Source: Candidatus Geothermocultor quzhuomuensis (GTDB lineage: Bacteria; Actinomycetota; Aquicultoria; Geothermocultorales; Geothermocultoraceae). Taken from it: DNA of 64,000 bases. Under the pieces are notes generated by a model. That model searched no databases and had not been told where the DNA came from. It saw only the letters and a list, made by a program, of their open reading frames with translations. This document shows, one piece after another, positions 27,526-36,483 of the stretch; positions within the stretch are counted from its first letter, which is position 1, and each line of letters opens with the position of its first letter. Location of the stretch: NCBI GenBank assembly GCA_015711795.1, contig JACVJC010000010.1:1-64000 (forward strand), in the 5' to 3' direction. The translations under genes were made by a program, and so were the position numbers.

Positions 27526-29394
27526 GTGATTTTGATTGAGACTTTAAAGGAGAAGTGTAAACATTGTTTAGCATGTATTAGAACTTGCCCTGTTAAAGCT
27601 CTAAAAGCCAACAAAGATAATGGCTATATGGAAGTCTTTGCTGAGAAGTGCATTTATTGTGGTCAGTGCATAATTTCCTGTGCTCAGGAAGCTAAGATTA
27701 TAAAAGGCGATATTGAAAGGTTAAAAAACTTCTTAAAAAGTAAGAAAAAATTAGTTGCGATTCTTACTCCTGAATATATCGCCTCATTCCACCCAATCTC
27801 ACCCCTCAAAGTTAAAGCAGGTCTTAAAAAACTTGGCTTCTCAGCGGTTGAAGAGACAACCCTCGGCGAGGAGTTGGTAGCTTCGGCATACTTAAAATAT
27901 TTTCGAGACTCGCCTAACTATCCTATCATCAGAACAACCTGCCCTGTAGTAACCAAATGGTTCAAAAAGAATTACCCCAACTTTCTTAAATTTTTAGCTC
28001 CCATAGTTTCACCTCTCATCGCCACAGGAAAGGTAGCAAAAGAAAAGTATGGTCCTGATGCAATAACAGTTGCTATTTCCTCGTGCATTGCTCAAAAGGC
28101 AGAAGCCATTGAAGAAGAAGTAGTTGGTTCAATCAATCTTGTTTTAACATTTAAAGAGTTGAAAAAGATATTTAAAGATAAACATATTAATTTAGAATCT
28201 CTATCCTCAACCGATTTTCCTGAAGGACAACTTATTCTCCCAAGGATGTCTTCAGTTGCCAGCGGTTTTCCCAGGGAAATTTTAAAGAACTATAACTTAA
28301 TCGACCGCGAGATTAAAGTTGTAAGGGGCGTTAATAAATTGGAGAAATTAGTTAGTGCCCTTTCTCAAAACGAGATTAGCTTAAAATTAGTTGATGCTTT
28401 AAACTGTGAAAGCTGTGCTGATGGACCTGGAATCGATAGCAAGATCAGTCTCTATGCTCGACGCAATTTAATCGAAAATTATTATCAAGAAAAACTTAAA
28501 AATACCTCTCCCAAAATCTTTCAAGAATTTTTTTCTCGACTCCCTTCTTTTGACTTAAAACGCACTTTTTTAAGCGAGGAATTTTTCCTCCCCCTTCCAA
28601 CTGAGAATGATATTCAAAATATTCTAATCCAAGAAGAAAAATACTCCAATGAAGATTTACTAAACTGCCGAGCCTGTGGATATGATACTTGCCGCCAAAA
28701 GGCAATCGCTATTTACCAAGGCTTAGCTGACCTTGAAATGTGCTTTCCTTTCCAAAAGAAGATGCTACTCAAAACCGTCTCCCACCTCAAATCACTCTCA
28801 AGAACTGATAGCTTAACAGGAGTATTAAATCATAAAGCCTTTATCGAGGAACTTTCTACTGAGTTCAGCCGCTCAAAAAGGTATAAACTGCCCCTTTCCC
28901 TTTTAATGATTGATATTGACAGTTTTAAAGAAATTAATGATCAATTTGGACACCCCTTTGGAGACAAAATCCTAAAAGGAGTTGCCCGAGTTTTAAAAGA
29001 AAACACCCGTTCAAGTGATATTGTTGCTCGCTATGGTGGAGATGAATTTGCAATCATCCTCCCCCACATCGAAGAAATTGATGCTTTTGCAGTTGGAGAA
29101 AAACTAAGAAAAGCAGTTAGTGAGCTAAGAATAGATAATGGAAGTAACTTTAGGGTAAGTATTAGCGTAGGCATATTTTCAGTTCACGAAGAAATGGAAA
29201 TTGCTGAAGAGCTGCTTGAAGAAGCCGATAAAGCTCTTTATCGAGCAAAAGAAGCGGGGAAAAATCAAACCTGGTTAACAAAAATTGGACAAATTTTTCT
29301 TGATTTGGAAACCAAGATGTCAAAAGAACCCTCAGAAAAAGAAAACAAAAGAAATCTCGGAGGAAAAAGGAATAAAAGAAGCAGTCCTTTATGA
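27526..29394 (+). CDS. Hydrogenase-like iron-sulfur sensor fused to a diguanylate cyclase
   Basis: The 622-residue protein has four modules. First, a 2[4Fe-4S] ferredoxin (C11/14/17/21 and C42/45/48/52). Second, an [FeFe]-hydrogenase large-subunit-like domain with the three cysteine loops as TTCPVV (C139), SSCIAQKAEA (C187) and NCESCADGPG (C294, C297). Third, a four-cysteine Fe-S module (C381, C384, C389, C406). Fourth, a GGDEF domain with GGDEF at 504-508 and a correctly spaced inhibitory RxxD (R495-D498). The first three resemble HsfB-type putative H2/redox sensors. The L3 spacing CxxC, not the CxxxC of active HydA, argues against full hydrogenase activity. It probably makes c-di-GMP under redox or H2 control, which is inference. 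It lies between ybaK and amrS. Confidence 0.88.
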   Translation: MILIETLKEKCKHCLACIRTCPVKALKANKDNGYMEVFAEKCIYCGQCIISCAQEAKIIKGDIERLKNFLKSKKKLVAILTPEYIASFHPISPLKVKAGLKKLGFSAVEETTLGEELVASAYLKYFRDSPNYPIIRTTCPVVTKWFKKNYPNFLKFLAPIVSPLIATGKVAKEKYGPDAITVAISSCIAQKAEAIEEEVVGSINLVLTFKELKKIFKDKHINLESLSSTDFPEGQLILPRMSSVASGFPREILKNYNLIDREIKVVRGVNKLEKLVSALSQNEISLKLVDALNCESCADGPGIDSKISLYARRNLIENYYQEKLKNTSPKIFQEFFSRLPSFDLKRTFLSEEFFLPLPTENDIQNILIQEEKYSNEDLLNCRACGYDTCRQKAIAIYQGLADLEMCFPFQKKMLLKTVSHLKSLSRTDSLTGVLNHKAFIEELSTEFSRSKRYKLPLSLLMIDIDSFKEINDQFGHPFGDKILKGVARVLKENTRSSDIVARYGGDEFAIILPHIEEIDAFAVGEKLRKAVSELRIDNGSNFRVSISVGIFSVHEEMEIAEELLEEADKALYRAKEAGKNQTWLTKIGQIFLDLETKMSKEPSEKENKRNLGGKRNKRSSPL

Positions 29395-30388
29395 GAAGAA
29401 AGAGAAAGGAAAGGTCAAGTGTTATCTTTGCCCGAGAGAATGTATTATTTCTCCTGGGCAGAAAGGAGTTTGTCGAGTTAGAGTTAATCAAGAAGGAAAA
29501 CTCTACACTTTAGTTTATGAAAAGTGCTCCTCAATAGCGGTTGACCCAATTGAAAAAAAGCCCCTTTTCCATTTTTATCCCGGCTCTCAAGTCCTATCTT
29601 TTGGAACTATCGGCTGCAATTTGCGCTGTAAGCATTGTCAAAACTGGGCAATTGCTCATGCAGAACCTCAATCATTTGACCTTGGGTTAACTTCAGTTTC
29701 CTCTCAAGAAGCAGTTGACTTAGCTAAGAAATATCAAGCTTCTGGAATTGCCTGGACTTATAATGAACCAACTATTTGGTTTGAATACACTCTCGACTCA
29801 GCTAAGCTTTGCAAAAAAGAAGGTCTTTATACTGTTTATGTCACCAACGGTTATATCTCTTTTAACGCTCTTGACATGATTGGGCCTTATCTCGATGCTT
29901 TCCGGGTTGATGTCAAAGGTTTTACAGAAAAATTTTACCAATTTTTAGCTGGTGTAAAAGACTTTTCCCCCATCTTAAAGGCAACTGAGCGAGCTAAAGA
30001 AAAGTGGAAGATGCATATTGAGGTTGTAACTAATGTTATCCCAACCTTAAATGACACTGAAGAACATTTTAGAGGGATTGCCCGATGGATAAGAGACTCT
30101 TTGGGAACTGATACTCCCTGGCATATAACTCGATTTTATCCTTATCTCAAGCTTTCTCATCTCTATCCCACTCCAATAGAAACATTAGAAAAAGGGAGAG
30201 AAATTGGGCTTGAGGAAGGATTGTCCTTTGTTTACCTCGGCAATGTCCCTTCTCACCCCGGCGAGCACACCTACTGCCCTAACTGCAAGAGACTAGTTAT
30301 TAAGAGAATGGGCTACTCCATTTCTGTTTACGATGTTGAAAAGGGAAAGTGTAAATACTGCCAAGCAAACTTAAATATCGTTGAGTAA
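29372..30388 (+). CDS. amrS: AmmeMemoRadiSam-system radical SAM enzyme (probable ATA start)
   Basis: A radical SAM protein with CNLRCKHCQNW (CxxxCxxC), an amino-terminal cysteine pair (CYLCPREC) and a carboxy-terminal YCPNC...CKYC pair, all as in AmrS/PflA-like proteins. Family members start around KEALFYE. Here the matching segment IKEAVLYE begins at codon ATA (29372), preceded by GGAGG at ideal spacing (29359-29363). No ATG, GTG or TTG lies nearby in frame. The nearest alternatives are TTGs at 29285 and 29300, which would overlap the GGDEF gene by about 100 bp. From 29372 it has 338 residues. The usual partners AMMECR1 and MEMO are not in the window, and the substrate is unknown. Confidence 0.88.
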   Translation: MKEAVLYEKKEKGKVKCYLCPRECIISPGQKGVCRVRVNQEGKLYTLVYEKCSSIAVDPIEKKPLFHFYPGSQVLSFGTIGCNLRCKHCQNWAIAHAEPQSFDLGLTSVSSQEAVDLAKKYQASGIAWTYNEPTIWFEYTLDSAKLCKKEGLYTVYVTNGYISFNALDMIGPYLDAFRVDVKGFTEKFYQFLAGVKDFSPILKATERAKEKWKMHIEVVTNVIPTLNDTEEHFRGIARWIRDSLGTDTPWHITRFYPYLKLSHLYPTPIETLEKGREIGLEEGLSFVYLGNVPSHPGEHTYCPNCKRLVIKRMGYSISVYDVEKGKCKYCQANLNIVE

Positions 30389-30568
30389 CTAAAAATCAGC
30401 GTTCTAGCTTTAACAGTTTGGCTACAAGCACCTCAAAAATAGCCCCATAGGAAAACCCCAAGTGTTAACCATAACTTTTATATTTACCACTATCTTGGAA
30501 TTGTGAGAAAGGAATCATTGAAGAGAAATTTGGTCTTGCACCTAGGAAATTTTATTTAAGGCTAGCCT

Positions 30569-30596
30569 TTGGAACTCCTTAATAAGTTGATATAAT
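30569..30596 (+). promoter_or_regulatory. Promoter for the Nudix/Clp1-like operon
   Basis: TTGGAA (30569-30574) and a perfect TATAAT (30591-30596) are 16 bp apart, about 60 bp before the Nudix start. The rest of the 268-bp gap (30389-30656) shows no gene or stable structure. Confidence 0.5.
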
Positions 30597-30656
30597 CTTT
30601 GAGGAAATAAATAAACTGTATTTTGTCTTAAGACCACAATTTGAGGAGCTAAAGGT

Positions 30657-31097
30657 TTGAAAAAGTTTGTTCCAGTCAAAAGAGTAGTCTCAGCCGGAGG
30701 AGTTATTTACGATAAAAGTGATGGAGAAATCCGCCTTGCCTTAATTTCTCACTCAGGGGGAAAGGTTTGGGCTTTGCCAAAAGGAATTGTCGAGAAGGAA
30801 GAAGATATTGAAAAAACTGCTTTAAGAGAGGTGGAAGAAGAAACAGGATTGAAGGGTGAAGTCGTTAAGAAAATTTCCGTCATTAATTACTGGTTTTATT
30901 TAAAAGAAGAAGGCGTTAAAGTTCATAAGTTTGTCCACTTCTACTTAATGAGATGCCTAGGTGGTTCAATTAACCAGCATGACTGGGAAGTGGAAAGGGT
31001 TGAATGGTTTACTTTAGACGATGCAATTGAAAAACTTTCCTACCAAAGTGAAAAAGATGTTGTTAAAAAAGCTAAGGAGTTACTCTTAAGTGCTTGA
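30657..31097 (+). CDS. Nudix hydrolase
   Basis: The Nudix box is complete (GIVEKEEDIEKTALREVEEETG, given as landmark: G-x5-E-x7-REVxEExG). The 146-residue size and the sequence VVSAGGVIYD resemble diadenosine polyphosphate/NUDT2-like hydrolases, which cleave nucleoside diphosphates linked to another moiety. The TTG start follows GAGGAG. Its stop overlaps the Clp1-like kinase gene by 8 bp, so a joint role in nucleotide or RNA-end metabolism is plausible but unproven. Confidence 0.85.
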   Translation: MKKFVPVKRVVSAGGVIYDKSDGEIRLALISHSGGKVWALPKGIVEKEEDIEKTALREVEEETGLKGEVVKKISVINYWFYLKEEGVKVHKFVHFYLMRCLGGSINQHDWEVERVEWFTLDDAIEKLSYQSEKDVVKKAKELLLSA

Positions 31098-31983
31098 GAT
31101 TCCCGAAGAATGGAGACGAACAGCCAAAGAAATCTTAGAAAGAAAGGGGATTGTTTTTGTCCTCGGAGGTGTAGATTCAGGCAAAACAACTTTTTCTCTT
31201 TTTCTCGTTGGTGAGGGAGTTAAAAAAGGATTAAAGGTAGGATTAGTTGATTCCGATGTCGGTCAGTCAACTATTGGACCACCGACAACGATTGGGCTTA
31301 AACTCTTTGAAAACCCACCTAAGTTAGAAAATCTCGAGCCATCTGCCTTATTTTTTGTAGGAGAGACTTCCCCCCGCGGTCATTTCTTAGAAATCTTAAC
31401 CGGAACAAAGAGGTTGATTGAGAAAAGTTTAAGCCTCGGTTCGGACCTAACCGTTGTTGACAGTTGTGGCTTGGTCTCCTCGCCAGTAGGCACTTCGCTA
31501 AAGTTTCAAAAGATTAACTTAATTTCTCCCCAATTCATTGTAGCATTTCAAAGAAACAAAGATTTAGAAAACATCTTAAGGGCAATTAGTTCGTATTCCT
31601 TCAAAATTTTCCTTTTGGAGGTAGCACCTCAAACTCGCCTAATTCCAAGGGAAGAAAGGGTTTTAATCCGAGAAAATGCCTATAAAAAATACTTCTCCAA
31701 AAGCAATCAGATTGAAATTCCTTGGACTAAAGTTTCGATTTACCCTCCAGAAATAGATTTAAGTGGCAAGCTTGACCTTGTTTACTTATTGGTTGGTCTC
31801 CAAAATAATTTTAGTGAGTGTTTGGGTGTGGGGGTTATCTCTCAAATTATTCCAGAGAAGAAAACCCTAAGGATGATAACTCCTGTTAGAGATGTCAAAA
31901 AAGTAAAAGGAATTATTCTTGGATATTTGAAAGTCTCACCCCAAGGAAAAGAGCTAGGGAGAATATCTTTCCAAGCAAGATAA
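31090..31983 (+). CDS. Clp1/Grc3-like polynucleotide 5'-kinase
   Basis: The 297-residue P-loop protein has the Clp1-type Walker A GGVDSGKTTF (near residues 26-35), DSDVGQSTIGPPTTIG and FVGETSPRGH. These motifs are shared with eukaryotic and archaeal Clp1/Grc3/NOL9 RNA 5'-OH kinases. The carboxy-terminal part looks like the small beta domain of the family. Bacterial homologues occur in scattered, often thermophilic lineages and are little studied. Phosphorylation of RNA 5'-hydroxyl ends is inferred from the family. The TTG start overlaps the Nudix gene. Confidence 0.78.
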   Translation: MLEIPEEWRRTAKEILERKGIVFVLGGVDSGKTTFSLFLVGEGVKKGLKVGLVDSDVGQSTIGPPTTIGLKLFENPPKLENLEPSALFFVGETSPRGHFLEILTGTKRLIEKSLSLGSDLTVVDSCGLVSSPVGTSLKFQKINLISPQFIVAFQRNKDLENILRAISSYSFKIFLLEVAPQTRLIPREERVLIRENAYKKYFSKSNQIEIPWTKVSIYPPEIDLSGKLDLVYLLVGLQNNFSECLGVGVISQIIPEKKTLRMITPVRDVKKVKGIILGYLKVSPQGKELGRISFQAR

Positions 31984-32077
31984 GGAAGTGGACTGAAGAC
32001 GATAGACTGAAGGATAAAAGATTAAAAAAATCTTTTTAAAAAGCTCAGTCTTCATTAATTGGAAAGGAGGGAATTAG

Positions 32078-32845
32078 ATGGAATTTTTAAGTTGCTTTTT
32101 CGCCTTTAGTTTCATCCTACTTATTTTTTGCTTAATTACTTTGGGGGCAGCCATTCGGATTGTTCCTGAATACGAAAGAGGGGTTGTTTTTCGACTTGGG
32201 AGGTTAGTAGGAGTTAGAGGACCTGGGCTAATCCTTTTAATCCCCTATATTGAGACGATGAGAAAGGTGGACTTGAGAACAGTAACGATGGATGTCCCAG
32301 CCCAAGATGTAATAACTAAAGACAATGTTACAGTTAAAGTTGATGCCGTTGTTTATTATTATGTTCAGGACCCCGCCTTAGCCATCGTAAAGGTAGAAAA
32401 CTATCATTTTGCAACGAGTAAAATTGCCCAAACAACTTTGCGGTCAGTGGTTGGCCAGTGCGAACTGGATGAGCTTCTTTCCCATCGCGATGAAATTTCT
32501 CACAAAATTCAAAAGATTGTCGATGAAGCAACTGACCCTTGGGGAATTAAAGTATCCATTGTTGAGCTTAAAGCCATCGATTTGCCTGAAGGAATGATTA
32601 GAGCTATGGCTAAGCAAGCTGAAGCTGAAAGAGAAAGAAGAGCTAAAATAATCCATGCTGATGGAGAAGCTCAAGCAGCTCAAAAACTTACAGAGGCAGG
32701 TAGTGCTCTAGCTAAGGTTCCCACCGCTCTCCAGCTCCGACTACTTCAAACTTTGACCGAAATTGCAGTTGAGAAAAGTTCGACTATTATCTTTCCGGTA
32801 CCAATTGATTTAATTAATCAATTCTTAGAAAGTAAAAAGAAATGA
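32078..32845 (+). CDS. SPFH/Band 7 slipin (stomatin-like) membrane protein
   Basis: One amino-terminal hydrophobic hairpin (residues 3-28) is followed by a Band 7 domain ([16 protein letters not shown]...[12 protein letters not shown]) and a helical tail rich in Ala/Glu ([21 protein letters not shown]). The 255-residue length fits slipins, which scaffold membrane microdomains. The usual partner NfeD protease is not adjacent. The ATG follows AAAGGAGGG. An A/T-only hairpin precedes it at 32016-32036. Confidence 0.92.
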   Translation: MEFLSCFFAFSFILLIFCLITLGAAIRIVPEYERGVVFRLGRLVGVRGPGLILLIPYIETMRKVDLRTVTMDVPAQDVITKDNVTVKVDAVVYYYVQDPALAIVKVENYHFATSKIAQTTLRSVVGQCELDELLSHRDEISHKIQKIVDEATDPWGIKVSIVELKAIDLPEGMIRAMAKQAEAERERRAKIIHADGEAQAAQKLTEAGSALAKVPTALQLRLLQTLTEIAVEKSSTIIFPVPIDLINQFLESKKK

Positions 32846-32861
32846 TTTTTTGTGATTATTT

Positions 32862-33665
32862 ATGTTAAGATTAGAGATAATAAAGTGGCTTAAAGTTATT
32901 TTAATTGGATTTTTTTCAGGTTTTCTATCGGGGCATTTTGGCATTGGTGGGGGTTTGATCACTACACCAGCTATCCGATTACTCCTTGAAAAATCAGCTT
33001 GGATTGCAGTGGGAACACCTCTTCTTGTCATGATTCCTTCAGCTTTAACTGGCGCTTTTAATTACTACCGAAAAGAGCTTGTAGAAAAAAATATCCTTTT
33101 CACTTTAATAATTTCAGGTTTAATTGGCGTAATTTTAGGTTCTCTAGCTACGACTCAGGTTTCTGGACACTTTCTTATGCTAATTACCGCTCTCATTATC
33201 TTACTCATTGGCCTTCGATTTCTCTTTCCCATCAGGATTTTAAGAGACCGCCGACCACAAACCATTGACCGCAGACTTTTTCTCCATCGCAATTTTCTCT
33301 TAGCTCCCATTTTAATTGGCTCCGGGGCTGGTTTCTTCTCAGGCTTCCTTGGATTAGGAGGTGGTTTTTTACTAGTTCCAGCTTTTATTTTTTTTCTTGA
33401 GTTTGATTTAAAAAAAGCCTTTGGTACTTCACTGGTAACAATCTCTGCCTTTGCTTTCCCTGGCTCAATTCTTCACTACTATCTTCACCATGTCGATTTA
33501 CAACTAGCTTTTCTCCTCACTTTAGGGGTAATGCCTGGTTCCTATCTTGGCTCAAAAGTTGCCATCTCTCTTCCCGATAAACTTTTGAGGATTCTTTTCG
33601 GGCTTTTTCTCATTTTTGTTTCTCTTTATTTCACCTACTTCGAAGCTAGCTTCTTAAAGGGATGA
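32862..33665 (+). CDS. TauE/SafE-family anion transporter
   Basis: The 267-residue protein has about eight membrane segments in two halves. Each half carries the family's repeat motif: SGFLSGHFGIGGGLITTPA and SGFLGLGGGFLLVPA. TauE/SafE proteins export or import sulfite, sulfoacetate or other small organic or sulfur anions. The substrate is not evident. It follows the slipin gene after 16 bp and precedes folC by 9 bp, so it may share their transcript. Confidence 0.9.
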   Translation: MLRLEIIKWLKVILIGFFSGFLSGHFGIGGGLITTPAIRLLLEKSAWIAVGTPLLVMIPSALTGAFNYYRKELVEKNILFTLIISGLIGVILGSLATTQVSGHFLMLITALIILLIGLRFLFPIRILRDRRPQTIDRRLFLHRNFLLAPILIGSGAGFFSGFLGLGGGFLLVPAFIFFLEFDLKKAFGTSLVTISAFAFPGSILHYYLHHVDLQLAFLLTLGVMPGSYLGSKVAISLPDKLLRILFGLFLIFVSLYFTYFEASFLKG

Positions 33666-33674
33666 ATAAAATAA

Positions 33675-35015
33675 ATGCTCCGTCCAAAAATCAAGAAATA
33701 CTTAGATAAATTAGGGCCAGAAAAAATAAAGCCTGGTCTTAAAAGAATTAAATTACTCCTTAAATGGTTAGGTAATCCCCAACAAAAATTGAGGGCTATT
33801 CACATCTCTGGAACTAACGGGAAAGGTTCGACCTTAGCCTTTCTTGCTTCAATCTTAACTGAGGCAGGCTATCAAGTTGGAACTTTCACCTCCCCTCATC
33901 TAATTAAAGTAAATGAAAGGATAGGGATTAATTTAAAACCCATTCCCGATTGCGATTTGGAAAAACTTTTAATAAGAATAAAACCTTTAGCCAAGCGGAT
34001 TGAAAAAGAAACTACCTTTGGTCACCCTACCTACTTTGAAGTTTTAACTGCTGCTGCTTTTGAATATTTTTCCTGGAAAAAATTAGATTTTTCCTTAATC
34101 GAAGTGGGTATCGAAGGTAAGTTCGATGCAACCAATGTCATAAATCCCATAATCAGTATCATCACCAGTGCAGATTTGGACCACCAAGAATACCTGGGAA
34201 GCACCTTAAATTCAGTGATAAAAGAGATGGCCAGTGTAATAAAGCCAGGCTTTCCCTTAGTTACTGCTGTTAAAAATCCTCAAGCTTTAAACTTTATAAA
34301 AAAGAAAGCAAAAAACAAAGGAGCTCTTTTATTTCAAGTGGGGAAAGATGTCACTTGGGAAGAGGTTTCCTTTAATTTAAAAAAACAAGTATTTCACTAT
34401 AATGGACTTTTCAATAACTGGAAAAATTTAGAAATTTCTCTTCTAGGCGAATTTCAACTTTCCAATGCCTGTTGTGCTTTAGCCACAGTTGAACTTTTAA
34501 TCGAGCAGGGATGGGAGATAAAAGAATCCTCAATTAGAAGAGGGCTTAAAAAAGCATGCTGGCCAGGGAGATTACAAATAATTAAAGAAAAGCCCCTTTT
34601 TATAGTTGATGGAGCACACAATCCCGAAGCTGCTCAAATTTTGAAAAAGGCAATTTATCGTCATTTCCCCAGTCGAAAAATCATTTTTATCTTAAGCATT
34701 TTGAAAGATAAAGATGTGGAAGGAATTCTTAAGATTTTGGCTCCTATTGCTTCTCTTGTAATTGCTACTGAAGTGGACTCTCCACGGGCAACAAAACTAA
34801 ATGACCTTTATGAAATGGTTTTAAGCTATAACAATCAAGTCTTAAAGGCAAAAAAGATTAATGAAGCAATTCAGCTTGCTTTTTTAAAAGCTGGTTTTAA
34901 TAGTTTGATTTGTGCTACTGGCTCCCTTTTAACCGTTGGCGAAACTCTTTCTCAAATAGAAAACTTGAAAAGGAAAATCGGTAAGGATAATATCAAGAAG
35001 TTAGCGAAGAGGTAA
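33675..35015 (+). CDS. folC: Folylpolyglutamate / dihydrofolate synthase
   Basis: A Mur-ligase-fold enzyme adding glutamates to folates, with the P-loop ISGTNGKGST, TSPHLIKVNERI and DGAHNPEAA. The length of 446 residues is typical. Polyglutamylated THF is the C1 carrier for the Wood-Ljungdahl enzymes encoded earlier in the window, although the genes are 27 kb apart. Whether it also has dihydrofolate synthase activity cannot be read from the sequence. Confidence 0.94.
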   Translation: MLRPKIKKYLDKLGPEKIKPGLKRIKLLLKWLGNPQQKLRAIHISGTNGKGSTLAFLASILTEAGYQVGTFTSPHLIKVNERIGINLKPIPDCDLEKLLIRIKPLAKRIEKETTFGHPTYFEVLTAAAFEYFSWKKLDFSLIEVGIEGKFDATNVINPIISIITSADLDHQEYLGSTLNSVIKEMASVIKPGFPLVTAVKNPQALNFIKKKAKNKGALLFQVGKDVTWEEVSFNLKKQVFHYNGLFNNWKNLEISLLGEFQLSNACCALATVELLIEQGWEIKESSIRRGLKKACWPGRLQIIKEKPLFIVDGAHNPEAAQILKKAIYRHFPSRKIIFILSILKDKDVEGILKILAPIASLVIATEVDSPRATKLNDLYEMVLSYNNQVLKAKKINEAIQLAFLKAGFNSLICATGSLLTVGETLSQIENLKRKIGKDNIKKLAKR

Positions 35016-35082
35016 TAAAACTTTACTAGAGGTAAATTTTTAACTCCTTACTTCTAATTGCCAACTTTTTGAGGAGGAAAAG

Positions 35083-36465
35083 TTGAAAAAGCTAATTAGC
35101 TTAGAAGAAGCAATTAAGGCATCTCGAAAAGAAACCAAAAAATGGCATCAAAATATTAATCCGAGTTTGGCACAGCTTCTTTCCCTTCTTGGTTTTGATA
35201 AGCGTTATCTTAAGGCTGAAGGAGTTTTTATCTGGGATGAAGATGGTAAAAAGTATTTAGACTTTTTAGCAGGCTACGGCTCTTTAAATTTAGGCCATAA
35301 CCACCCAAAGGTAGTTGAAGCATTAAGAAAGGTTTCTAGTTTGCCCAATTTGCTACAAGCTTCTTTAAATCCTTTAGCTGGTGCTCTAGCTCACAACTTA
35401 TCTTTAATTACACCTGACAAACTCGATAAAGCTTTTTTTTGTAATAGTGGAGCTGAAGCAGTTGAAGGAGCCTTAAAGCTAGCTCGAGCTGCTACAGGTA
35501 AAGAAAAAATTATCTTTACCGAAAATTCTTTTCATGGAAAGACTTTAGGTGCTTTATCAGTAACCGGTCGTATCCATTACCAAGAGCCTTTTAAGCCCCT
35601 TATTCCTCAGTGCTCAGCTATTCCCTATGGAAATTTAAAAGCCTTAGAAAAAGAAATAGTTCAAGGGGATGTAGCTGCTTTTATTGTTGAACCAATCCAG
35701 GGTGAAGGAGGAGTAAACATCCCACCCGATGGATATCTAAAAGGAGCTGAAGAGCTTTGCCAAAAGCACCAAACACTCCTTATCTTTGATGAAGTCCAAA
35801 CAGGTCTTGGTCGAACAGGCAAAATGTTTGCTTGTGAATGGGAAGACGCCAAACCTGACATTATTTGCTTAGCCAAGTCTCTAGGCGGGGGCTTAATGCC
35901 AATTGGTGCATATCTCACTAAGGAAAAGATATGGAGCTCCGCCTATGGTGGGATTAAAAAATGCCTCAGACATACCTCAACCTTTGGTGGAAATACTTTA
36001 GCTTGTGCCGCTGCCCTGGCTACTCTAGAAGTAATCTTAGAAGAAAACCTAATTGAAAAAGCTAAAGAAGAAGGTGCGTACTTTTTAAGTAAATTGAAGG
36101 AGCTAAAAGAAAAGCATCCTATCATCAAGGATGTTCGAGGTCGGGGTTTATTGATAGGTATCGAATTTGAGCAACCAGCTAAAAGCTGGCTTAACAAAGC
36201 TTCTGGGGGGTTAATTAGTCAACTTTCAAAAGAATATTTTGCCTCTATGGTTGCTGCTGAACTTCTCAATAATTATCAAATCATAACGGCCTATACTTTA
36301 AACAACCCAAATGTCATCCGCCTTGAGCCTCCTTTAATCATTAAAAGAAAGGAAATTGATTATGCTATTAAATCTCTCGATGAAGTTTGTGAAAAAGGTA
36401 AGAATCTTTGGCGAATGAGTTTAAAAACAAGTCAAACAATTATAAAGAGGATTTTTAAGAAGTAA
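35083..36465 (+). CDS. Class III aminotransferase, putrescine/ornithine aminotransferase-like
   Basis: A PLP enzyme with NSGAEAVEGALKLAR, the DEVQTGLGRTG loop (aspartate contacting the pyridine nitrogen) and the Schiff-base lysine in CLAKSLGGG. The 460-residue length and an amino-terminal extension (NPSLAQLLSLLGFDKRY) recall putrescine aminotransferase (PatA/YgjG). Related acetylornithine or 4-aminobutyrate enzymes are possible. The TTG start follows GAGGAGG. Substrate specificity is inferred only. Confidence 0.85.
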   Translation: MKKLISLEEAIKASRKETKKWHQNINPSLAQLLSLLGFDKRYLKAEGVFIWDEDGKKYLDFLAGYGSLNLGHNHPKVVEALRKVSSLPNLLQASLNPLAGALAHNLSLITPDKLDKAFFCNSGAEAVEGALKLARAATGKEKIIFTENSFHGKTLGALSVTGRIHYQEPFKPLIPQCSAIPYGNLKALEKEIVQGDVAAFIVEPIQGEGGVNIPPDGYLKGAEELCQKHQTLLIFDEVQTGLGRTGKMFACEWEDAKPDIICLAKSLGGGLMPIGAYLTKEKIWSSAYGGIKKCLRHTSTFGGNTLACAAALATLEVILEENLIEKAKEEGAYFLSKLKELKEKHPIIKDVRGRGLLIGIEFEQPAKSWLNKASGGLISQLSKEYFASMVAAELLNNYQIITAYTLNNPNVIRLEPPLIIKRKEIDYAIKSLDEVCEKGKNLWRMSLKTSQTIIKRIFKK

Positions 36466-36483
36466 TCCTTCAGGAATTTTCCG

